A stretch of DNA of 40,251 bases from an uncultured Clostridia bacterium. GTDB taxonomy: Bacteria; Bacillota; Clostridia; TANB77; CAG-508. Both the position numbers and the translations under genes were made by a program. The notes beneath the pieces were generated by a model. The model made no database searches. It saw nothing but the letters and a program-made list of their open reading frames with translations, and was not told the origin of the DNA. The stretch covers positions 1 through 40,251 of the forward strand of contig CANQXD010000012.1 in the NCBI GenBank assembly GCA_947627755.1. The letters are read 5' to 3'. How positions within the stretch are numbered: position 1 is the first letter of the stretch; each line of letters starts with the position of its first letter. Below, piece by piece: positions 1 through 7,621 of this stretch.

Positions 1-66
1 AACTTTATTATTAATTCTAAGCTTTATCATATATTTAAAACTTGTATTAAAGTTTTCCGAAACTTC

Positions 67-95
67 TTGACACTAATAAAAAAATGCTTTAAAAT
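67..95 (+). promoter_or_regulatory. sigma-A promoter of mtaB
   Basis: TTGACA (67-72) and TAAAAT (90-95) are separated by 17 bp, which is a near-consensus housekeeping promoter. A second -10-like TACAAT lies at 112-117. The transcript would carry the hairpin leader at 138-174. Confidence 0.7.
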
Positions 96-137
96 GAAAG
101 AAAAATATGATACAATATGCAAAAGAAAAACATAGAA

Positions 138-174
138 AGGTTTATAGGTATTCCTTTATAAAAACCTAAATATA
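138..174 (+). repeat. hairpin leader, copy 1
   Basis: AGGTTTATAGGT (138-149), ten variable bases, then AAAAACCTAAATATA (160-174). AGGTTT pairs with AAACCT, and an inner AGG/CCT can extend the stem. The same two blocks recur at 36019-36053, also just upstream of a start codon. It could be a regulatory 5' UTR element or a small dispersed repeat. Confidence 0.5.
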
Positions 175-196
175 TGATGCAAGGAATGTATTAAAA

Positions 197-1487
197 ATGA
201 AGCAAACAGTAGCATTTTGTACCTTGGGCTGTAAGGTAAATCAATATGAAACAAATGCAATGATAGAAAAATTTTTACAAAAAGGGTATGAAATAAAAGA
301 ATTCAACGAAAAAGCAGATATTTACATTATTAACACATGCACAGTTACAAATATGGCAGATAGAAAATCAAGGCAAATGCTTAGAAGAGTGAAAGAATTA
401 AATCCTGAGGCATTAGTAGTTGCTTGTGGTTGTTATGCACAAGTTGCTAAAGACGAACTTTCAAAAATAGAAGAAATTGATTTAGTATATGGAACAAACG
501 AAAAAAATAAAATTGTTGAATATATAGAAGAATTTGAAAAAGGTGAAAGTCCAAAACAAATTGTTACAGATGTAATGTATCAAAATGAATTCTTAGACTT
601 TGGAACAACAGATTATACCGAAAAAACAAGAGCAGTTATCAAAGTGCAAGATGGATGTGATAGATTCTGCTCATATTGCATCATTCCTTATGCAAGAGGA
701 CACATAAGAAGTAGAAGCGTTCAAAGTGTAGTAAAAGAAGTAGAGGAGATTGCAAAAAAAGGCATAAAAGAGGTAGTTATTACTGGAATTCATGTTGCAT
801 CTTATGGAAAAGATTTAAAAGAAAATATTACGCTTATTGACTTATTAGAGGCAATTCATCCTATAAAAGAAATTAAAAGAATTCGTTTAGGCTCACTAGA
901 GCCAACTTTAATTACAGAAGAATTTATAGAAAGACTTAAAAAATTAGAAAAAATTTGTGACCATTTTCATTTATCTCTTCAAAGCGGATGTGATGCAACA
1001 TTAAAAAGAATGAACAGAAGATATACTACTGAGGAATTTAAACAAGCAGTTAATCTTTTAAGAAAAGCCTATCCACAAGTATCATTAACTACCGATATTA
1101 TAGTAGGCTTTCCAGGAGAAACTAAGGAAGAATTTGAAGAAACATATTCTTTCTTAAAAGAAATAAAATTTTATCAAATGCATATCTTTAAATATTCACA
1201 AAGAAAAGGAACCAAAGCAGCAGTTATGCGGAAACCAAATAGATGGAAAAATAAAAGAAGAAAGAAGCAATAGGTTAATTGAGTTATCTCACGAAAATGA
1301 AATAAAGTATAATAAGCAAGAAATAGGAAAAGAATTAGAAGTATTATGGGAAGAACAAGAAGGCAAGTTTTTAAAAGGACATACTACTAATTACAAAGTA
1401 GTAAAAATTCCTTATAGGCCACTTGAAAATACAATTTCAAAGGTAACCATAGAAAAAGTAGAGGGATTAGAATTAATAGGAAAATAA
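197..1487 (+). CDS. mtaB: tRNA t6A37 methylthiotransferase MtaB, with +1 frameshift
   Basis: MtaB is a radical-SAM enzyme that converts t6A37 to ms2t6A37 in tRNAs reading ANN codons. The N-terminal 4Fe-4S cysteines are C12, C48 and C79 and the radical-SAM CxxxCxxC is at 154-161. The TLGCKVNQYE motif marks the MtaB subgroup. The first frame runs through AVM (residue 344) and then hits CGG at 1229-1231. Read straight on, it gives unrelated Lys/Arg-rich residues and stops at 1273. Stepping +1 at CGG to GGA (1230-1232) restores NQIDGKIKEER and a complete TRAM region, ending at TAA 1485-1487. The restored protein is 429 residues, normal for the family. AAGGA lies 12 nt before the ATG, and a two-codon ORF (ATG TAT TAA, 186-194) sits in between. 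The gene is either recoded or a very recent pseudogene. Confidence 0.85.
1229..1232 (+). other. putative +1 recoding site CGG-A in mtaB
   Basis: ATG CGG AAA in frame 0 versus ATG (C) GGA AAC in the frame that continues the MtaB sequence. It is one of four sites of the same form in this window. Confidence 0.6.
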
Positions 1488-1491
1488 AAAG

Positions 1492-1527
1492 AAAAAGCCT
1501 TACATACAGTAACATGTAAGGCTTTTT
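1492..1527. terminator. bidirectional hairpin terminator
   Basis: A perfect 14-bp stem (1492-1505 with 1514-1527) has A-rich and T-rich ends. It lies between the convergent mtaB and 74-residue genes and can serve both. Confidence 0.85.
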
Positions 1528-1536
1528 ATGATTATT

Positions 1537-1761
1537 TTAGTCTACCTCAAAATATTGAACTTTTGCAAGGTCTTGTAAAGTATCTAACATACCAGATGTA
1601 AGAAGTTCATCTGATATACTTTGAAGACTACAAAAAGAGTTCCCATAACGATTTCCTTCTACTTTAATGAAACCATGCACAATTAAAGGAAGTTTAAGAT
1701 TATCTTTTGGTACTACAAAGAAAATGTTAGAATCGACATCTAGCCGTTGCAAAGTAAACAT
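1537..1761 (-). CDS. conserved-looking small protein, unknown
   Basis: A 74-residue protein that I do not recognise. It has no signal peptide or membrane segment, and its mixed beta-like sequence ends in KVQYFEVD. AGGAGGA lies about 8 nt upstream of the ATG and a clear promoter stands further up, so it is very probably a real single-gene unit. Codon 6 (1744-1746) is CGG, one of only two in-frame CGGs here that must be read as a normal sense codon. A +1 step there would stop immediately at TAG. The base after this CGG is C, unlike the four putative recoding sites. Confidence 0.75.
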   Translation of the reverse strand: MFTLQRLDVDSNIFFVVPKDNLKLPLIVHGFIKVEGNRYGNSFCSLQSISDELLTSGMLDTLQDLAKVQYFEVD

Positions 1762-1802
1762 ATAATAATCCTCCTTTATATATAATAATTATTTGTGAAC
1801 AT

Positions 1803-1831
1803 ATTATAGCATCAAACTACATTAGTGTCAA
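1803..1831 (-). promoter_or_regulatory. sigma-A promoter of the 74-residue gene
   Basis: On the minus strand TTGACA (1831-1826) and TATAAT (1808-1803) are separated by 17 bp, both perfect consensus. It drives the gene starting at 1761. Confidence 0.8.
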
Positions 1832-1929
1832 CAAATCATGATAATAGAAAAAAATGGCAAAGCTTTCACTTTGCCATTTTTAGAAAGTTAACCTACGATA
1901 AATGTGATTTCCATGGTTAAATATATACA

Positions 1930-2628
1930 TTAAATATAAATTCCTAAATAAGATATTACAAATGATACTACTACGTATATAGCTTCTACAATTACAAAAT
2001 TTTTAAAAGCCACTTTTTCTTCTTTTTCTCCATATAAATCGCGAATTGCAAAATACAAAAATACAATAGAAATAATAGAGAAAAATCCTGATATCTTACT
2101 TGTAATTTTTAAAATACTTGAACTGAATAATACTAATAAGTTAATTACTTCTGCAATAATTACTGGTAATTGAGCTGTAGTAACCGTTGTAAGTACAGTT
2201 ATTAAGGATTTTTTCTCTTTTTTATTTAATAAGAAAATAATTACTGACATAACAACTACTGTAAGTAATGGTGCTAATATTATTTTTATATAGCTAAGTA
2301 AAGTACTTCCAAATAATCTCCATGAGAAATATTTAAAACTAATAGAACCAAGTAATGCAGCTATTACCCAAATTATGACAAGGATAATTGCTGTTTTAAA
2401 ATGTTTGTTAGAAGAATCATTTGCTATTTCTTCAATTTTTCCAAGTGGATTTTTTAACATTTCTGTTACAAAGCCTTTTGTTACTTTGGCTTCTTCTTTC
2501 ACATTTACATTTTTCATACTTTCTTTTACTTGTTTAACAGTATTTAATGTTTCGTTTTTTAATTCTTGTTTTGTTTCAAAAATTTCTTGATTAACTTCAT
2601 TTTGATTTTGATTTTCATTTTCTTCCAT
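1930..2628 (-). CDS. Yip1-like integral membrane protein
   Basis: A 232-residue protein. A charged, Asn/Gln/Glu/Lys-rich cytoplasmic N-terminus (about 1-75) is followed by roughly five hydrophobic segments between residues 78 and 232. The layout, including the short YGEKEEK loop before the last membrane segment, resembles the Yip1/DUF1282 membrane proteins common in Clostridia, whose role is not established. The start is supported by AGGAG 8-9 nt upstream and a promoter near 2700. It is monocistronic. The family assignment rests on topology and general resemblance only. Confidence 0.65.
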   Translation of the reverse strand: MEENENQNQNEVNQEIFETKQELKNETLNTVKQVKESMKNVNVKEEAKVTKGFVTEMLKNPLGKIEEIANDSSNKHFKTAIILVIIWVIAALLGSISFKYFSWRLFGSTLLSYIKIILAPLLTVVVMSVIIFLLNKKEKKSLITVLTTVTTAQLPVIIAEVINLLVLFSSSILKITSKISGFFSIISIVFLYFAIRDLYGEKEEKVAFKNFVIVEAIYVVVSFVISYLGIYI

Positions 2629-2696
2629 AATTCATTCTCCTTTTATTACTATATATTTATGATAGAAATTGAATAAAATTTCTATTATATACCAAA

Positions 2697-2725
2697 TTTA
2701 TATACTATTATTTAAATATAGTCAA
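2697..2725 (-). promoter_or_regulatory. promoter of the Yip1-like gene
   Basis: Minus-strand TTGACT (2725-2720), a 17-bp spacer, then TATAAA (2702-2697). Confidence 0.55.
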
Positions 2726-2759
2726 GTATTTCAATTCTTATATTTTTAAAATAAATTAG

Positions 2760-2788
2760 TTGCAAAATAGGAAAAAATGTAATATAAT
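2760..2788 (+). promoter_or_regulatory. promoter of alaS
   Basis: TTGCAA (2760-2765), 17 bp, TATAAT (2783-2788). The leader down to the gene contains no T-box TGGNACC element that I can see. Confidence 0.65.
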
Positions 2789-2872
2789 AAGCCAAGTTAA
2801 AAAGAGACTAAAAAGCAATCTTTCATCCATTATAAGTTTTGCTAACGAAGACAGAAAGGAATGAAATTAAAA

Positions 2873-4633
2873 ATGCAAAAAATAGATTTAAAAGAAAAAT
2901 ATCTAAAATTTTTTGAAAGCAAAGGACACAAAATTATACCAAGTGCTCCACTTATTCCAGAAAACGATCCAAGCGTACTATTTAATACCGCAGGAATGCA
3001 ACCATTAGTACCATATCTAATGGGGCAAAAACATCCATTAGGTACTAGACTAACTGATGTTCAAAAATGCGTAAGATTAACCGATTTAGATGGAATTGGA
3101 GATAAAACACACCATACCTTCTTTGAAATGCTTGGAAACTGGAGTTTAGGAGATTATTTTAAAAAAGAATCAATTTCTTGGAGCTTTGAGTTCTTAACAA
3201 AAGTCTTAAACATTCCAGTAGAAAAATTAGCAGTTACAGTTTTTGAAGGTGATGAAACCATTCCAAGAGACGAAGAATCAGCAAATGTATGGAAAAGCTT
3301 AGGCATTCCAGAAGAAAGAATAAGCTATTTAAATAAAGATAACAATTTCTGGATAGCAGGTGAAGTAGGACCTTGTGGACCAGATACAGAAATTTTCTAC
3401 TGGCGTTCAGAAGATCCAGTTCCTGTAAAACACGACCCAGAAGATGAAAGATGGGTAGAAATTTGGAACAATGTATTTATGCAATATGAAAAACAAGCAG
3501 ATGGCAGTGTAAAAGAACTTCCACATAAAAACGTAGATACAGGAATGGGAGTAGAAAGAACAGTTGCTATCTTAGAAGGAGTAGACGATAACTACCTAAC
3601 ATCTATTTGGAAAGATATTATCGACAAAATAATTGAAATGTCTAACACAACTTATGAAGAAAATCCAGAAAGCATTAGAATTATTGCAGACCATATAAGA
3701 ACAGCAGTCTTTATTGCAGCAGACAATTCAGGAATAAAGCCATCAAATACAGACCAAGGCTATATTTTAAGAAGACTTATTAGAAGAATGATTCGTCATG
3801 CAAAGAAAATTGGAATAGACTTAGAAAGTGGTTTTGAAAGAACTTTAGCAAGCATGATAATAGAAAAATACAAAGGCTATTATCAAGAACTAAGCGACAA
3901 CAAAGAAGTTGTTTTAGATGTTTTAACAAACGAACTAAACAAATTCAATAAAACACTAGAAAAAGGACTAAAAGAATTTGAAAAAATCGTAGCGCATTTA
4001 AATGGAAACATACTAGACAAAGACTTAGCCTTCAAACTATATGATACCTATGGTTTCCCATTAGAACTAACAGTAGAACTAGCACAGGAAAAAGGCATAA
4101 AAGTAGATGAAGAAGGATTCAACCAAAAATTCAAAGAACATCAAGAAAAAAGTAGAGCAGGTTCAGAACAAAAATTTAAAGGCGGTTTAGCAGGAAACGG
4201 AGAAATGGAAACAAAATACCATACTGCAACTCACCTATTAAATGCTGCTTTAAAACAAGTAATAGATAAAAATATTCATCAAAGAGGTTCTAACATTACA
4301 GCAGAAAGAATGCGTTTTGACTTTAACTGTGACCATAAATTAACAGACGAAGAAAAACAAAAAGTAGAGGACTTAGTAAATAGCTGGATAAAAGAAGAAA
4401 TACCTGTTACCGTACAAGAAATGAATAAACAAGATGCCATCAACTCTGGAGCAGAATGTATGTTTATTGAAAAATACCCAGATGTGGTAACTGTTTATTC
4501 TATAGGAAATGTATCCAAAGAGCTATGTGGAGGACCTCACGTAAAAAACACCAAAGAATTAGGTCACTTCAAAATCAAAAAAGAAGAAGCAAGCTCCGCA
4601 GGAGTAAGGCGTATCAAGGCAATTTTGGAATAG
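2873..4633 (+). CDS. alaS: alanyl-tRNA synthetase, compact form
   Basis: This enzyme charges tRNA-Ala. The class II catalytic core is complete at the N-terminus, with FESKGH, FNTAGMQPLVP, the motif-2 region HHTFFEMLGNWSLGDYF and DTGMGVERT. The editing domain keeps its zinc ligands: HTATH at about 450-454 and CGGPH at about 552-556. The protein has only 586 residues against about 870 in most bacteria. The beta-barrel between the catalytic and editing domains is missing (catalytic sequence runs directly into the editing domain around residues 430-447), and so are the oligomerisation/C-Ala domains. An ATG at 2861 is in frame but directly abuts AAGGA, so the ATG at 2873 (12 nt from AAGGA) is the likelier start. 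I read it as a genuine short architecture and not a truncation, because the end is clean and a complete repeat and gene follow. Confidence 0.93.
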   Translation: MQKIDLKEKYLKFFESKGHKIIPSAPLIPENDPSVLFNTAGMQPLVPYLMGQKHPLGTRLTDVQKCVRLTDLDGIGDKTHHTFFEMLGNWSLGDYFKKESISWSFEFLTKVLNIPVEKLAVTVFEGDETIPRDEESANVWKSLGIPEERISYLNKDNNFWIAGEVGPCGPDTEIFYWRSEDPVPVKHDPEDERWVEIWNNVFMQYEKQADGSVKELPHKNVDTGMGVERTVAILEGVDDNYLTSIWKDIIDKIIEMSNTTYEENPESIRIIADHIRTAVFIAADNSGIKPSNTDQGYILRRLIRRMIRHAKKIGIDLESGFERTLASMIIEKYKGYYQELSDNKEVVLDVLTNELNKFNKTLEKGLKEFEKIVAHLNGNILDKDLAFKLYDTYGFPLELTVELAQEKGIKVDEEGFNQKFKEHQEKSRAGSEQKFKGGLAGNGEMETKYHTATHLLNAALKQVIDKNIHQRGSNITAERMRFDFNCDHKLTDEEKQKVEDLVNSWIKEEIPVTVQEMNKQDAINSGAECMFIEKYPDVVTVYSIGNVSKELCGGPHVKNTKELGHFKIKKEEASSAGVRRIKAILE

Positions 4634-4635
4634 CT

Positions 4636-4750
4636 TACCATTGGGGACGTTTCCTTTTGGTAAATCTGTCCCTTTTGGTACGTTAATAATAATATAAAAC
4701 TGAATATCCATTAGGGATAGATTTACCAAAAGGAAACGTCCCCAATGGTA
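4636..4750. repeat. GGGAC-core inverted repeat (two 45-bp arms)
   Basis: The left arm (4636-4680) and right arm (4706-4750) are near-perfect reverse complements around a 25-bp AT-rich centre. Each arm begins and ends with TACC/GGTA and contains GGGGACG and a second GGGACA-type core. It lies just after the alaS stop and ends 5 bp before the ribosome binding site of the next gene. It could also work as a terminator hairpin. The same element occurs at 36641-36751. Confidence 0.85.
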
Positions 4751-4770
4751 CTAAAAAGGAGAAAATGAAA

Positions 4771-5118
4771 ATGGAAGATTGTATATTTTGTAAAATAATA
4801 AAAGGAGAAATTCCTTCAAAAAAAGTATATGAAGATGAAGATGTACTAGCATTTCACGATATTAACCCAGCAGCACCAATTCATATTTTAGTAATTCCAA
4901 AAAAACATATTAGCATGTTAACTGATTTAAAAGAGGAAGACGAAGCTTTAATTGGAAAAATTTATACTACAATTAATAAAATAGCAGAGCAAGAAGGATT
5001 TAAGGAAAATGGATATCGTGTAATTACAAATTGCGGAAAAGATTCTGGACAAGAAGTAATGCACATTCATTTTCACATTTTAGGTGGAAAAGTACTAGGA
5101 GAAAAAATAGTAGGTTAA
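4771..5118 (+). CDS. HIT-family nucleotide hydrolase (HinT-like)
   Basis: A 115-residue histidine-triad protein. It starts EDCIFCKIIKGEIPS and carries the active-site triad H98-x-H100-x-H102 (HIHFH) near the C-terminus, with the full family length. HinT proteins hydrolyse purine nucleoside phosphoramidates and aminoacyl-adenylates, which would suit a place beside a tRNA synthetase gene. The ATG at 4771 stands 9 nt from AAGGAG, while the in-frame ATG at 4765 is only 3 nt away, so 4771 is preferred. The CGG in TGC GGA AAA (NCGK) spans two codons and is not a recoding site. Confidence 0.92.
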   Translation: MEDCIFCKIIKGEIPSKKVYEDEDVLAFHDINPAAPIHILVIPKKHISMLTDLKEEDEALIGKIYTTINKIAEQEGFKENGYRVITNCGKDSGQEVMHIHFHILGGKVLGEKIVG

Positions 5119-5235
5119 TGAATTAAAGCATATACATTAAGCATAAGGTTACAACAATATATTTTCATAGCAAAAAATGAGAAAATATAAAGTAATAACG
5201 ATAATATGCATAAAATTTAATAAAAAAGGTAGAAA

Positions 5236-5293
5236 AATGCATCCCTTTTGTGTTATAATAAAAATAGTATTATTATACAAAGGAGGATGCATT
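5236..5293. promoter_or_regulatory. sortase operon promoter region with 9-bp dyad
   Basis: TATAAT lies at 5254-5259 without a clear -35. The 9-mer AATGCATCC (5236-5244) is repeated inverted as GGATGCATT (5285-5293). The right arm overlaps the GGAGG ribosome binding site of the first sortase. This could be an operator, or an RNA hairpin that hides the ribosome binding site in any transcript reading in from upstream. Confidence 0.4.
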
Positions 5294-5294
5294 T

Positions 5295-5969
5295 ATGTTT
5301 GAAAGTAAATATTCAAAATTATTAACAGTGTTACTAATAATAGGAATTATTGTAATTATAGGAGTTTTAATATATTTAGGAATTACAACGATTTATAATA
5401 ATAATATGATTGAAGACTATGAGGATGCGGCAGCACAATTTCAAAATAAAGTAACAAATCCAGTAGAAAATGAAGAAGAAAACAATATTGTTACCAATTC
5501 TGTAGCGCCAGAACTAGAAGTGCAAAATATGGTAATAGAAGGAAATTCATCTAGTCAGGGAAATGAAACATATTATCAAGGACATTTAGTTGTAGGAACA
5601 ATAGAAATACCAGAAACCAATTTAAAATCGGTAATTTTAAGTGAAGTAAATGATAAAACAATAGAAATTGCAGTAGGTGTTTATGATGGAGTAGGACTAA
5701 ATCAAGTAGGAAATACTACTATTGCAGGACATAACTATCGTGATGGTAGGTTCTTTGCTAATAACAAACAATTAAAAGAGGGAGATAAAATCTATATTAC
5801 AGATAACACAGGAAAAAAAGTAACTTATTCTGTTTATAAAACTTATATAACTTCACCAGAAGATTCAACTCATTTAGAACGTGATACACAAGGAAAAAGA
5901 GAAATTACATTAGTTACTTGCACAGATGATACCCAAAGCAGATTAATTGTTTTAGCAAAAGAACAATAA
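5295..5969 (+). CDS. class D-like sortase
   Basis: A 224-residue membrane-anchored transpeptidase. One N-terminal membrane helix (about 9-35) is followed by a Glu/Asn-rich linker and the sortase beta-barrel from about residue 95 (GHLVVGTIEIPETN). The catalytic residues are H146 (AGHNYRDG), C209 (LVTCTDD) and R216 (SRLIVLAKE). Sortases cleave LPXTG-type motifs and attach the protein to peptidoglycan or pilin. GGAGG sits 8-9 nt before the ATG. It lies 23 bp upstream of a paralogous sortase and was probably duplicated in tandem. No LPXTG substrate is adjacent; one is encoded at 38250-38861. Confidence 0.9.
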   Translation: MFESKYSKLLTVLLIIGIIVIIGVLIYLGITTIYNNNMIEDYEDAAAQFQNKVTNPVENEEENNIVTNSVAPELEVQNMVIEGNSSSQGNETYYQGHLVVGTIEIPETNLKSVILSEVNDKTIEIAVGVYDGVGLNQVGNTTIAGHNYRDGRFFANNKQLKEGDKIYITDNTGKKVTYSVYKTYITSPEDSTHLERDTQGKREITLVTCTDDTQSRLIVLAKEQ

Positions 5970-5992
5970 AAAACAAAAGAAAGGAGAACGTA

Positions 5993-6637
5993 ATGCAAAA
6001 AGGAAAATTATTTTTTAATATTATTATTGCTATTACTATTATTGCATTAGTCTCCATTATAGGGTATGTAGCCTATTATTATATAGATAAACATATTGAA
6101 TTAAAAGAAGCAGAAAAAGTTATTGAGGAATTTAAAAATGAAGTAATCGTAGTAGGAATAGAAGAAGAGCCAAACAATGAAGTAACAGAAACACCTCAAC
6201 CATCGGAGCAGCCTACGAGCCAAAAGAATGTAAATGTATCTTATAAAAATTATTCTGTTATTGGCTTGATAGAAATTCCAAAAACAAAAGTAGAAGCTCT
6301 TATAGTAGATAGTGTAACGCCACAATCAATTACAGCAGCAGTTGGTGTTCTATACGGAGCAGGGCTAAATCAAGTAGGAAATACTGTACTTGCAGCACAT
6401 AACTATCGAAATGGAACCTTTTTTTCAAATAATAAAAAATTAGTAAATGGAGACAAAATATATATTACAGATAATAGAGGACAAAAAATAGAATATAGCA
6501 TTTATAACACATATATTACAGGAGATATGGACTTCTCTTATGCAACTAGAAATACAAACGGAAAAAGAGAAATTTCTTTATCTACTTGCACAACAGACCC
6601 AACTAAAAGATTAGTAATTTGGGCAAAAGAAAATTAA
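5993..6637 (+). CDS. class D-like sortase, tandem paralogue
   Basis: A 214-residue sortase, clearly paralogous to the gene just upstream (shared GLNQVGNT, HNYR.G.FF.NNK and DKIYITDN). It has an N-terminal membrane helix (about 8-30) and catalytic H136 (AAHNYRNG), C199 (LSTCTTD) and R206 (KRLVIWAKE). The linker is rich in Glu, Pro and Thr. AAGGAGAA precedes the ATG. It is co-transcribed with the first sortase and followed by a terminator. The small differences around H and C suggest a different substrate or acceptor. Confidence 0.9.
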   Translation: MQKGKLFFNIIIAITIIALVSIIGYVAYYYIDKHIELKEAEKVIEEFKNEVIVVGIEEEPNNEVTETPQPSEQPTSQKNVNVSYKNYSVIGLIEIPKTKVEALIVDSVTPQSITAAVGVLYGAGLNQVGNTVLAAHNYRNGTFFSNNKKLVNGDKIYITDNRGQKIEYSIYNTYITGDMDFSYATRNTNGKREISLSTCTTDPTKRLVIWAKEN

Positions 6638-6644
6638 AACAAAA

Positions 6645-6686
6645 GACGATAATAAATAAAAATTATTATCGCCTTAATTTTTTTTT
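6645..6686 (+). terminator. terminator of the sortase pair
   Basis: CGATAATAA pairs with TTATTATCG around a short loop, followed by a T-rich run (TTAATTTTTTTT). Confidence 0.8.
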
Positions 6687-6814
6687 AATTTATTTGGAAA
6701 ATCTTTTGACTTTTGCCAAATTTTGTAGTATAATATAACTGTGGTTGAAGAAGAGAATCGAAACCTTTCTTGACTAACAAATAACACAAAAAAGATAGAG
6801 AGGAAGTGTCTTAC

Positions 6815-7393
6815 ATGTTCAATGTAGGTGATAAAATAGTATATCCAATGCATGGTGCAGGAACCATCGATGCCATTGAAGAAAAAGATATTTTAGGAGA
6901 AAAACAAGCCTATTATATTATAAAAATGCCAGGCGAAGTAAAAGTTATGGTACCAACTGCAAAGGCAGAAGAAATAGGTGTTAGAAATATAATTAGTAAA
7001 GAGAGTGCTGGAAAGGTATTCGAAATATTAGAAGAAAATGAAACAGAAATGTCCAATAACTGGAATAAAAGATATCGTGACAATATGGAAAAAATGAAAA
7101 GTGGAGATATCTACGAAGTAGCTGACGTTGTTCGCAACCTAGCATTTAAACAAAAAGAAAAAGGTCTATCTACAGGCGAAAAGAAAATGCTAAATAATGC
7201 AAAACAAATTTTAGTAAGTGAATTAGTTTTAGCAGAGCATGCAACACAAGAAGAAGTAGAAACTTTAATAGATAACAAAATTACAATGTCTTTTGAAGAA
7301 TATAAAATGCCAGAAGCAGGAATGCAAGAAGAAATTGGAAAAGGTATTGTTAAAAAATTTATTCCATTTGATGGAACAGGAACAAACATATAA
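6815..7393 (+). CDS. carD: CarD/CdnL-family RNA polymerase-binding regulator
   Basis: A 192-residue protein. The N-terminal RNA polymerase-interacting domain (about 1-65) begins FNVGDKIVYPMHGAGTI, and a helical C-terminal domain follows (about 70-165), as in CarD/CdnL. These proteins bind RNAP beta and stabilise open promoter complexes. An in-frame GTG at 6806 directly abuts AGAGGA, so the ATG at 6815 (10 nt spacing) is chosen. It is monocistronic. Mfd in this window carries a related domain. Confidence 0.9.
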   Translation: MFNVGDKIVYPMHGAGTIDAIEEKDILGEKQAYYIIKMPGEVKVMVPTAKAEEIGVRNIISKESAGKVFEILEENETEMSNNWNKRYRDNMEKMKSGDIYEVADVVRNLAFKQKEKGLSTGEKKMLNNAKQILVSELVLAEHATQEEVETLIDNKITMSFEEYKMPEAGMQEEIGKGIVKKFIPFDGTGTNI

Positions 7394-7401
7394 AAAAATT
7401 T

Positions 7402-7428
7402 GAAAGATTTGGACACGCCAAATCTTTC
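7402..7428 (+). terminator. hairpin after carD
   Basis: An 11-bp perfect stem (7402-7412 with 7418-7428) lies just after the carD stop. The T-tract is weak. Confidence 0.6.
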
Positions 7429-7469
7429 CTGTAGTTTAGCTATGACTTTACTAGAAAATAAAAGTAGAA

Positions 7470-7499
7470 AAAGGTGAATGCAATCATGCATTCACCTTT
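7470..7499. terminator. second hairpin in the carD-dnaG gap
   Basis: A 13-bp perfect stem (7470-7482 with 7487-7499). A further 8-bp dyad (AACATAAA/TTTATGTT) lies just downstream before dnaG. The rest of the 228-bp gap (7394-7621) shows no coding signal. Confidence 0.5.
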
Positions 7500-7621
7500 A
7501 CTGCATACCCAGACTTTTTAATTCCCGATAAGTAAAAAAATGTCGTTTTACATAACATAAAAGAAGGATTTATGTTATTTCTGTCGAATAATATAATTAT
7601 GATAAAGAAAGGTAAACCAAA

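Noticed and set aside
2789..2872. T-box leader before alaS (and before aspS or asnS)
   Set aside because: No TGGNACC T-box sequence or antiterminator/terminator pair is visible in these short leaders.
4636..4750. Inverted repeats as a CRISPR array or insertion-sequence ends
   Set aside because: There are no regularly spaced direct repeats with spacers and no transposase between the arms. The units are palindromic and dispersed.
5295..6637. The two adjacent sortases as one frameshifted gene
   Set aside because: Each has its own ribosome binding site, membrane helix and complete His/Cys/Arg set, so they are tandem paralogues.
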